NCBI GenBank assembly: GCA_003661185.1
Contig: QMVQ01000081.1
Coordinates: 1-7,004 of the forward strand
Length of the DNA stretch: 7,004 nt
Reading direction: 5' to 3'
Origin: Candidatus Alkanophagales archaeon
Lineage (GTDB): Archaea > Halobacteriota > Syntropharchaeia > Alkanophagales > B39-G2
In this document: positions 1 through 5,714 of the stretch, piece by piece
How positions within the stretch are numbered: position 1 is the first letter of the stretch
Layout of the letters: the number at the start of each line of letters is the position of its first letter
Translations under genes and position numbers: made by a program
The notes under the pieces: generated by a model
Database searches by the model: none
Told to the model about the DNA's origin: nothing
Seen by the model: the letters and a program-made list of their open reading frames with translations, nothing else

Positions 1-149
1 AGGTGGGATTGAAAGATTCTTTCAAACCTCACCTTCACCACAACCTCAGCGGAGAAAATCAGACCAATGTGGGATTGAAATTATCTCGCTGATAAAGCAG
101 TAAAAGAGATAGAAGACACAGAGAAAATCAGACCAAGGTGGGATTGAAA
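1..149 (+). CRISPR. Trailer end of a CRISPR array (2.5 repeats, 2 spacers)
   Basis: Two full 29-nt repeats lie at 52-80 and 121-149, and the last 14 nt of a third at 1-14. Each full copy begins GAGAAAATCAGACC and ends TGGGATTGAAA. The spacers are 15-51 (37 nt) and 81-120 (40 nt) and share no sequence. The ATTGAAA end is the usual archaeal crRNA 5' handle, so the crRNA sense is + and the leader lies off the left edge. No further repeat follows 149, so this is the distal end. The repeat at 52-80 has T at 68 where the other two have G (positions 2 and 137). From memory, the repeat closely resembles the A. fulgidus repeat containing AAATCAGACC and TGGGATTGAAA. No cas gene is in the window, so the subtype is unknown. 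Confidence 0.93.
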
Positions 150-265
150 TTTATGAAAGGAAGAGCCGGAAAATGTGTCATCAAAGAACTCGCATTCTCG
201 CCCTAAGCAGCATTTATACTCACGCAACGGTTCGTATTTGAAGACGAGCTCGGTGCGACTTGCTT
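150..265. other. Intergenic stretch between CRISPR end and small orphan gene
   Basis: This 116-nt stretch has no convincing gene, RNA or further repeat. CRISPR transcription (+) and the minus-strand operon converge here, and I see no long T-run that would act as an archaeal terminator in either direction. Confidence 0.5.
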
Positions 266-526
266 TTATCCTTGAAGAGACTGGGTGAAGCACCAGCGGA
301 GGTAGCGTTCGTCGCCGAGCGCTCTTGCTTTAACTCCATGTGGCAACTCCTTGAGGAAGTCGCGACGCAGCCGCTCCACGATGTAAGCGTCAAGCAGCGA
401 GCTTCGCATATCGTAAAGCAGCGCAAGCTCTTGCTCTAAGAGCTCCTCCAGTCCTTTCCTCATCTTAAACACGTTCCACCGCTCTAAATACTCATCAAGC
501 TCGTCAAGCGTGACCCGTAGCTCCAC
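266..526 (-). CDS. Small orphan protein, 86 aa, unknown function
   Basis: I do not recognise a family. The product is charged and probably mostly helical: an acidic N-terminus (VTLDELDEYLERW), a leucine/glutamate-rich stretch at about residues 25-40, and a basic stretch at about 50-68 (VERLRRDFLKELPHGVKAR). It has no signal peptide or membrane segment, so it should be cytosolic. The start is a GTG with an in-frame TAG only two codons upstream, so it cannot be longer. AGAGG touches the GTG, too close for a normal ribosome binding site, so an internal start such as Met22 remains possible. It follows the MFS gene by 78 nt on the same strand. That gap holds a TATA-like CTTTAAAG and a heptamer repeat, so it may have its own promoter. 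The frame is open and plausible, but chance cannot be excluded. Confidence 0.5.
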   Translation of the reverse strand: MELRVTLDELDEYLERWNVFKMRKGLEELLEQELALLYDMRSSLLDAYIVERLRRDFLKELPHGVKARALGDERYLRWCFTQSLQG

Positions 527-558
527 CCTCTAAAAGTATGACCTACTGAGTTAAGCAT

Positions 559-585
559 GTTAGCACTCTTTAAAGCGGGTTAGCA
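559..585 (-). promoter_or_regulatory. TATA-like palindrome between two GTTAGCA direct repeats
   Basis: In the 78-nt gap after the MFS gene, the palindrome CTTTAAAG (568-575) lies between two exact GTTAGCA copies (559-565 and 579-585). The copies start 20 nt apart, about two helical turns. The box is about 45 nt upstream of the GTG at 526, which would leave a short 5' leader. An alternative, weaker AT-rich element near 550-556 would suit a leaderless start. A promoter with a paired operator is an inference. Confidence 0.3.
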
Positions 586-604
586 TCGCCCCCTCGACGG
601 TCGC

Positions 605-1798
605 TTACTGCCGCTTCTTTTTCCAGAAAAACAGCAGGAGAGCCGCCAGGAGCGGAAGCGACGCAGCGTATGCGAACGTGGCTTCCGAGCCGAAAACATC
701 CCAGAGGACGCCCGCAACGAGATTTGCGGCTATGGCGGCGAAGCCCGTTGCGGTGTGGTAGGCGCCGAGCGCCGTCCCTCTCAACTGTTCGGAGCAGAGG
801 TCCGAGACGAAAGCCCGCCCAACCCCCTCAGTCATAGCGTAAACAAGCCCATAGAGTGCGAAGAGTATAAAAAGCGTGCGCACACCCACAAATATGAAAC
901 CAAGGCTCATGAGCGAGAAAAGGAGGAAGCCGCCGAGCATGATATTCGCCCTGCCAATCCGGTCGGAGAGTGCGCCGAAGGGCTCTGCGAGCGTCGCATA
1001 CACGGAGTTGTAAAGGACGTAGAGGAGGACAGGCAGGCTGAGGCTGAGCTGCTCTGCGAGCTTCGCCGCTTCGAAGACCTCCCGCGCACGCAGGATGAAA
1101 AACATGTAGCTGATGTTGCCTAGCGCAAAGACCATAAGTATCAAAATGAGGGCTTTGAGGTCTGCGGGGAGGCTTTTCAAGCTGAGAGCGAAGCTGCTTT
1201 CCAGCCGGCGCTCGCTTCGCACTTCTTTAACGAAGTAGAGGGGGAGGAGGGCGAGGAATGCGAGGAGCGCTGCTGCGAGGAAGATTTGCCGGAAGTCGAG
1301 AGCAAAAAACCAAAGGAGAAGGAAAGCGATGATGGAGCCGAGGACAGCGCCGGCGGTATCCATCGCACGGTGCACGCCGAACGCCTTACCGCGAATTTCC
1401 ATCGCTGCGTACCCAGCAATCATCGCATCCCTAGGCGCAGTCCTGACACCCTTGCCGATGCGCTCCACGACACGTAGTGCTAAAACGTGCTCCCAAATCG
1501 TGGCAATCGGGAAAAAGAGCTTTGCGAACGCAGAGGAAAAATAACCAAGGGCAACAAGCGGCTTCCGCCTGCCAAGTCTGTCCGAGAAGTAACCTGAGAA
1601 TATTTTAAGAAAGTCAGCGACGCTGTCGCCGACGCCGCTGACGAGCCCGACGGCGATGCCGCTGCCGCCGAGCGCCACGATGAACAGCGGAAGCAGCGGC
1701 AGAATCATCTCACTGCTGACGTCAGTGATAAAACTGACCAAGCCGAGGAGGAGGACGCCGGTGCTAACTTTTGCAGCAGTTCCCATGCGTTTCCCCAT
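605..1798 (-). CDS. Major facilitator superfamily (MFS) transporter, 12 TM
   Basis: A proton-coupled secondary transporter of the cytoplasmic membrane, probably an exporter; the substrate cannot be read from sequence. The 397-aa length and about 12 hydrophobic segments are normal for the superfamily. TM1 carries SFITDVSSEMILPLLPLF (about residues 22-39). MFS motif A follows as GYFSDRLGRRKP (69-80), with its C-half counterpart GALSDRIGR (275-283). ERIGKGVRTAPRDAMIA (112-128) is typical of the bacterial and archaeal subfamily whose TM1 reads ITDVSSEM. The C-half has a second conserved stretch, GVGRAFVSDL (325-334), and the protein ends in a basic cytosolic tail (KKKRQ). The ATG at 1798 is used; ATG at codon 5 (1786) is equally possible because ribosome binding sites are weak for both. 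It lies 32 nt after the CARDB gene with no clear promoter, so it is probably co-transcribed with the RND pump and CARDB gene. Annotated relatives are often called multidrug or sugar efflux permeases, but that is not specific. Confidence 0.92.
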   Translation of the reverse strand: MGKRMGTAAKVSTGVLLLGLVSFITDVSSEMILPLLPLFIVALGGSGIAVGLVSGVGDSVADFLKIFSGYFSDRLGRRKPLVALGYFSSAFAKLFFPIATIWEHVLALRVVERIGKGVRTAPRDAMIAGYAAMEIRGKAFGVHRAMDTAGAVLGSIIAFLLLWFFALDFRQIFLAAALLAFLALLPLYFVKEVRSERRLESSFALSLKSLPADLKALILILMVFALGNISYMFFILRAREVFEAAKLAEQLSLSLPVLLYVLYNSVYATLAEPFGALSDRIGRANIMLGGFLLFSLMSLGFIFVGVRTLFILFALYGLVYAMTEGVGRAFVSDLCSEQLRGTALGAYHTATGFAAIAANLVAGVLWDVFGSEATFAYAASLPLLAALLLFFWKKKRQ

Positions 1799-1830
1799 CC
1801 ATTATTCACTTTTATGACTTTGTGGAGCCG

Positions 1831-3102
1831 TCATTTCCTCCTAACAACGACGTAGGCAATGGCGACGACGATGGCGACTGCGAGGACGACGAACGCCACC
1901 CGCAGGTATCTTGTGGTCTTTGGCAAACCTGGCAGGACTTCGACTGGGACACTCTTATAAAAAGTATAAACGTTGTCGTCTCCAACTTCGGGGTCGCCGC
2001 TGCACCGTATTCTGATATCGAGGAAGTAAATTTTAGATGTGGCGTCATCCAGAACCTCGAAGCTAAGGCAGGCGACGCCGCTCTTCCCGACGTCGAGGTC
2101 GCCGATGTAGTCGCTGCGGTCTTCGAAGTCGAAAGGCTGCTCCGCCTTCCTTATGGCGGCGACATCAACGAACTTCGCATTCTCGGTGCCGACGTTCTTT
2201 ACTTCGACGTAGAGGGTAACAGTGTCACCCGCCCGCACCGCCGCAGGCTCTGTTTTAATGTCAACAATCTCAAACTTCGGCTTCGGCTCCACGAATATCT
2301 GAATGTCCTTCGTCTCCTCCTCCCATTCGTCATCAACTCTGTAAGTGAGTTTCAACGGCAGTGTATGCTCGCCCGCTGTAACGTCCTCGGAAACGTCTAT
2401 GCGGAACGTAGTCTGCGCCCTTACGCCCGGCAGCAGCTTCCCGATATATGCGACGGTCGTCTGCGACGCCGACGGCTCGAAGCCTTCGCCGCAAATAAGC
2501 TCCGCCTTTACGTCCTCCGCGGAAGCCTCGCCGCTGTTCTCAATCCAAACTTCGACGAGGACGTTCTCGTAGCCGGGACGCACCTCGCTGCCATATTCGC
2601 CGTGCTTCACGACGACACTTGCAACATTAAGCGTGGGCGTGCCCTCGACACGCAGCGAAAGCGTGGCGAAGCTGAAATGCCCCGGCTCGCAAATACGCCC
2701 GACACCCGTGACGTAGTAACATTCCTCCCAAGTGATGTTCACAGGCAAGACATAAGTGCCTTCGAGCGCACCATCCCGAACGTGCACTGCAAGTTTGATT
2801 TCCTTCTCGCTCCAGCCGCTCAGCCCAATGATATTGACGGTGCTCACGCCGACGACGCTCACGGTGCCGGTGGGGTCGGGCGAGAATGCGAGCATGACGT
2901 TACGAGCGTCCCTGTTGCCGTTGTTCTTTATAACGACCGTTAGCTCGTAAGTATCACCTGGATGCAAGACCTTTGGATGCACGTCTTCAATCGTCACGAA
3001 GGACGTTTGCGCCGTCGCTACTGCAAACAACGTAAGAGATGCCGCTAAGACCACGAACACCAATGCTGGTGCCAACTTTCTCATTTTTACTTCCAACTTC
3101 AC
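1831..3102 (-). CDS. Secreted, membrane-anchored CARDB/COG1361-type protein
   Basis: The 423-aa product has an N-terminal signal peptide (basic KMRKL, hydrophobic to about residue 29, likely cleaved near ATAQT). Three Ig-like beta-sandwich repeats follow at about 35-152, 157-272 and 276-390, then one C-terminal TM helix (about 399-420) and the basic stop-transfer RRK. Each repeat carries the CARDB/NEW3 signature: PGDTYELTVVIKNNGNRDAR, PGYENVLVEVWIENSGEAS and AGDTVTLYVEVKNVGTENA. The bulk therefore faces outside and is tethered to the membrane. Domain 1 has two cysteines (128 and 138) that could form a disulfide, and an N-glycosylation sequon NIT at 122. The GTG start at 3102 is fixed by a strong GGAGGTG 5 nt upstream; Met7 would miss it. 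The gene lies 2 nt behind the RND exporter, so the two are probably made together. I infer an extracytoplasmic partner of the pump, or a surface-layer-associated protein. It has no enzymatic motif. Confidence 0.85.
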   Translation of the reverse strand: MKLEVKMRKLAPALVFVVLAASLTLFAVATAQTSFVTIEDVHPKVLHPGDTYELTVVIKNNGNRDARNVMLAFSPDPTGTVSVVGVSTVNIIGLSGWSEKEIKLAVHVRDGALEGTYVLPVNITWEECYYVTGVGRICEPGHFSFATLSLRVEGTPTLNVASVVVKHGEYGSEVRPGYENVLVEVWIENSGEASAEDVKAELICGEGFEPSASQTTVAYIGKLLPGVRAQTTFRIDVSEDVTAGEHTLPLKLTYRVDDEWEEETKDIQIFVEPKPKFEIVDIKTEPAAVRAGDTVTLYVEVKNVGTENAKFVDVAAIRKAEQPFDFEDRSDYIGDLDVGKSGVACLSFEVLDDATSKIYFLDIRIRCSGDPEVGDDNVYTFYKSVPVEVLPGLPKTTRYLRVAFVVLAVAIVVAIAYVVVRRK

Positions 3103-3104
3103 AC

Positions 3105-5339
3105 TTACACCTCCCCCGTTTTCATCATATTCCTCCTTCCAGCAAATACAAGGACCGTCGGGACGAACACGACGGCGGCGAAGAAACAGAAGAAAATGGC
3201 GGTTGCAAGGACGATGCCCAAGTCGCCGATCATCGGGATTCTTGCGGAGACGAGCGCAAGGAAACCTGCAATCGTAGCGGCGGCTGCCGCCCAGAGCTCA
3301 CGACCGACACCCCCGACCGCCCTCTGGACGGCGGCGTCCGGCGAGCGCCGCAGCTCCTCGCCGTAGCGATGCGTGATGTGGATGCCGAAGTCTATACCGA
3401 GCCCAGCGGTCATCGCAATCACGCCGGTCATGTGCATGCCGAATGGAATGCCAGCGAGTCCCATCATCCCGAACGTCCAAAGCGTCGCAAGCACGACAGG
3501 CGTGAGCGAGAGCAAACCCTTGAACGGCGACTTGAAGTAAAAAATGGCAATGAGCGTGACGAGCGTCACGCCAATCATACTAATTCTCCGCAGGTTTTCC
3601 TGTCGTAGCGGCTCCATTTCATACATCCCGTAGGGGTCTCCGTAGATGCGTAGCTCAACACCTTCGGGCAGCGGCACGGCATTCATCGCTTCCAGAAAAC
3701 GCTCCGAAATATCAATGTCACGCTCACGACTCCTTGGATAAGAAAGACGGGCAGTGATGAGAGCATAGCGGAAATCCTCACTGACGTCCGCGTTGTTGGG
3801 ATTCAGCACTGTAGCAACATCCTCTTTCGAGGATGGGATGTAGCCGTAAACCTGCTTCACCCCATCCACAGGGCTCGTGACATCGACAACCCACTTTTCA
3901 GTCGCTATCCTCTTTTGAAGAGCATCCATCGCCTTTAAAACCTCGGGGTCTCGCACGTCATCTGCCTCCACGAGAATCATCATCGTGTCTATACCTCCAA
4001 ACTCGTCCTCGACCTTGTGATACGCCTGTATCACCGGCAGGTCGCTCGGCATCATCCGCTCGTATGACTCCTCGATTTTCAGCATGCTAATCCCATAGAA
4101 CGAAACGAGTGTCAGCACTATGAGAAAGACGGCGATGACGTAAGGGCGGCGAGCCTCGAAGCCGCCGAGCGCGTAAAGGAAGCGTTCTGCGAGCTTCACA
4201 ACACCTCTCATCTCTGCGCCCTTCACGAGGCTGCCCCGCCGCTCAAGCACGTATATTACGGAGGGCAACAGTATGATCGCCGCTAAAAACGAGTATATCA
4301 GCCCGAAGGAAAGGGATGCGCCGAGTTGCCGAACGATAGGCGAATTTCCAGCCAGCATGGCGGCGAAGCCTGCGAGCGTCGTCCCCATCGCTGCTGTTAG
4401 TGCGGCGCCGGTCTCCGTTAGTGAGATGTGAATGGCGTCCTCCACGTTTAAACCGCGCTCCCGCTCTTCGATGTAGCGTCCGAGTATGTGAATGGCATAG
4501 CCGATGCCGACGCCGAGCGTCAGCGAGCTGACCGTCGCCGTCACAATATTCAGCGGGATCCCGAGGTAGCCCATGCTGCCGAGCGTCCACGAAACGCCGA
4601 AAATCATCGGCAACAGCTGAAGGATGCCGAGGCGTACCGAAAGATAAGCAGAGACCAGAATTATGAAAATGAAGAGCAGAGACACCGTAGACGTCTGCCT
4701 GTTGACCTCATTTATCAGCTTCGAAATCTCGTAAATCATCGAGGGCAAGCCCGTGAGATACACCTCGACACCACTCGGAAAGGAAGCTTGTGAGATGTCC
4801 TCCTCGACGCACCTCTGAAGCTCGCCGGCAGAGACGTCGCTCATCCCGGCATCCGTCCAGAACATGACGGTCGTGGCGCCAAAATCCTTAGAGATGAGAC
4901 CTTGGAAGCTCTCGTCACTCAGGAATGTATGGAGAAGCTCCTCGTCCCTTGGGATTTCGCCGCCGAAAGCCGCTTTGACGGCGTCGACAACGCTGAAAAC
5001 TCTGTAAACGTGCTCTTCTGTGTGGAGGCGTTGTTCGAGTCTGTCTATCGCTTCGAGGACGAGCGGGTCCCTGATGTCTTGGACCGCCTGCGGGTCGTCC
5101 GACGGGACGACCTTCACGAGCACGACGCCGATGTCGCTGCCGCCGAACTCCGACCTTATGAGCTTGCCGGTCTGGACGGATATCATGTCCTGTGGCATCC
5201 ACTTCTCCATGTTCGACTCGGTGCTGAGGAGCGTGATGCCGTTCGCCGCAATTATCGTGAAGAGAAGACACACGAGGATGACAATTATGGAGTATCTCAC
5301 CGTAAGCGTTGCAACGCCGCTGAGCACCCTTTTGAGCAT
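3105..5339 (-). CDS. HAE3-type RND superfamily exporter (MMPL domains)
   Basis: A large membrane exporter of the mainly archaeal HAE3 branch of the RND superfamily (COG1033/MMPL). It is 744 aa from the ATG at 5339; an in-frame TTG at 5348 would add three residues. The layout is the usual internal duplication. TM1 is at about 16-37, a large outside loop follows to about 215, and TM2-6 run to about 365. TM7 is at about 399-419, a second outside loop runs to about 583, and TM8-12 end near 735. The loops repeat the phrases FGGSDIG and FGGIDTM. The second half keeps the proton-relay segment GLGIDFGIHITHRY (Asp650). The first half has GVGIGYAIH, with Gly280 where an acidic residue is normal. The ATG is preferred because a TATA box centred near 5369 predicts transcription starting about at that codon. 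No outer-membrane partner is expected in a single-membrane archaeon. The substrate is unknown; lipids or hydrophobic compounds are typical of the family. Confidence 0.93.
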   Translation of the reverse strand: MLKRVLSGVATLTVRYSIIVILVCLLFTIIAANGITLLSTESNMEKWMPQDMISVQTGKLIRSEFGGSDIGVVLVKVVPSDDPQAVQDIRDPLVLEAIDRLEQRLHTEEHVYRVFSVVDAVKAAFGGEIPRDEELLHTFLSDESFQGLISKDFGATTVMFWTDAGMSDVSAGELQRCVEEDISQASFPSGVEVYLTGLPSMIYEISKLINEVNRQTSTVSLLFIFIILVSAYLSVRLGILQLLPMIFGVSWTLGSMGYLGIPLNIVTATVSSLTLGVGIGYAIHILGRYIEERERGLNVEDAIHISLTETGAALTAAMGTTLAGFAAMLAGNSPIVRQLGASLSFGLIYSFLAAIILLPSVIYVLERRGSLVKGAEMRGVVKLAERFLYALGGFEARRPYVIAVFLIVLTLVSFYGISMLKIEESYERMMPSDLPVIQAYHKVEDEFGGIDTMMILVEADDVRDPEVLKAMDALQKRIATEKWVVDVTSPVDGVKQVYGYIPSSKEDVATVLNPNNADVSEDFRYALITARLSYPRSRERDIDISERFLEAMNAVPLPEGVELRIYGDPYGMYEMEPLRQENLRRISMIGVTLVTLIAIFYFKSPFKGLLSLTPVVLATLWTFGMMGLAGIPFGMHMTGVIAMTAGLGIDFGIHITHRYGEELRRSPDAAVQRAVGGVGRELWAAAAATIAGFLALVSARIPMIGDLGIVLATAIFFCFFAAVVFVPTVLVFAGRRNMMKTGEV
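3108..3114 (-). promoter_or_regulatory. Shine-Dalgarno of the CARDB gene, inside the RND gene end
   Basis: On the minus strand GGAGGTG occupies 3114-3108, within the last codons of the RND gene (gag gtg taa) and 5 nt before the GTG at 3102. It decides the CARDB start and implies that translation of the two genes is coupled. It contrasts with the apparently leaderless first gene of the operon. Confidence 0.75.
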
Positions 5340-5346
5340 GCCGCTC

Positions 5347-5355
5347 AATATTTAT
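5347..5355 (+). promoter_or_regulatory. TATA-like box of the padR operon
   Basis: AATATTTAT is centred about 31 nt upstream of the ATG at 5382, which lacks a Shine-Dalgarno sequence (TTTTTGAC precedes it). This spacing predicts a leaderless or nearly leaderless padR transcript. The box lies within the region transcribed or bound for the opposite promoter, so the two promoters overlap and should compete or be co-repressed. Confidence 0.45.
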
Positions 5356-5364
5356 GATAGCGAC

Positions 5365-5373
5365 ATATATAAG
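5365..5373 (-). promoter_or_regulatory. TATA box of the RND-CARDB-MFS operon
   Basis: On the minus strand CTTATATAT follows a purine-rich CAAAAA that resembles an archaeal BRE. Its centre is 30 nt before the ATG at 5339, and that ATG has no Shine-Dalgarno sequence. A leaderless or nearly leaderless transcript is therefore likely, which favours ATG 5339 over TTG 5348. Confidence 0.6.
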
Positions 5374-5381
5374 TTTTTGAC

Positions 5382-5711
5382 ATGTTGAGTGAGCGGCTGC
5401 CGTCGGGCTTTTTCAAGTTTCACGTCTTGCGGCTACTAAGCGAACGTCCAATGTATGGCTACGAGCTCATGAAGGTGCTGGAAGAGAAGCTCGAAATGCG
5501 GGTGAGCCAGAGCATCGTGTATCCGATACTGCACGAGCTTGAGCGCCGAGGGCTGGCGGTGGGCGAATGGCGACGCTGCGGCGACGGAGGCGGCAAGGAC
5601 GGGAATAAAGGGCGGCACCGAAAATACTACAGGCTGACGAGGCGGGGAGAAGAAGAATTGCAGCGTTTAACAGAGAGGTTGCTGAAGTTTTACAAAATAC
5701 TGTTCGAGTAG
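5382..5711 (+). CDS. PadR-family transcriptional regulator
   Basis: A 109-aa winged-helix DNA-binding protein of the PadR family, close to the usual length of the compact PadR-s2 type (about 105-115 aa). The HTH spans about residues 10-58: FFKFHVLRLLSERPMYGYELMK precedes the recognition-helix stretch SQSIVYPILHELERRGL. The wing follows, ending in RKYYRLTRRGEEEL (80-93). The C-terminal helix (about 88-107) should mediate dimerisation. The wing loop is long and glycine-rich (CGDGGGKDGNKGRH, 66-79) and contains the protein's only cysteine. The ATG at 5382 has no Shine-Dalgarno sequence but a suitably placed TATA-like box. The gene is transcribed away from the RND operon across an overlapping dyad-symmetric promoter. 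PadR proteins usually repress adjacent efflux or detoxification genes and release DNA on ligand binding, so control of both arms plus itself is the likely role. Confidence 0.92.
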   Translation: MLSERLPSGFFKFHVLRLLSERPMYGYELMKVLEEKLEMRVSQSIVYPILHELERRGLAVGEWRRCGDGGGKDGNKGRHRKYYRLTRRGEEELQRLTERLLKFYKILFE

Positions 5712-5714
5712 CTG

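Larger units (their letters stand above)
5340..5397. promoter_or_regulatory. Dyad-symmetric divergent promoter/operator
   Basis: Perfect 8-bp inverted arms, GCCGCTCA (5340-5347) and TGAGCGGC (5390-5397), enclose the whole divergent promoter. Their centre (5368.5) is also the centre of an inner near-palindrome, ACATATATAAGT (5363-5374, 10 of 12 symmetric). An ATG/CAT pair at 5354-5356 and 5381-5383 shares it too. By my count 18 of 29 base pairs across the element are symmetric about this point, against about 7 expected by chance. A divergent PadR gene beside it makes PadR binding the obvious hypothesis. That is inference. Confidence 0.55.

Noticed and set aside
81..293. Minus-strand 70-aa frame running through the array end, possibly extending the small orphan protein by frameshift
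   Set aside because: It crosses a CRISPR repeat and spacer, so most of it cannot be a conserved gene. I could not recognise the non-repeat part (residues 15-45) or show that it continues the neighbouring frame.
1771..2943. Plus-strand 390-aa open frame
   Set aside because: It lies opposite the CARDB gene, whose signal peptide, three repeats and anchor are clear. The plus-strand product has no recognisable domain and is an antisense shadow of GC-biased codons.
5363..5385. Classical PadR site ATGT-N8-ACAT
   Set aside because: ACATGT (5380-5385) and ACATAT (5363-5368) are present, but not in the required inverted arrangement and spacing. The broader dyad symmetry explains the region better.
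3039..5388. Several plus-strand frames of 100-190 aa opposite the RND gene
   Set aside because: They are highly charged, low-information translations antisense to a well-defined transporter. The one at 5020-5388 also crosses the divergent promoter.
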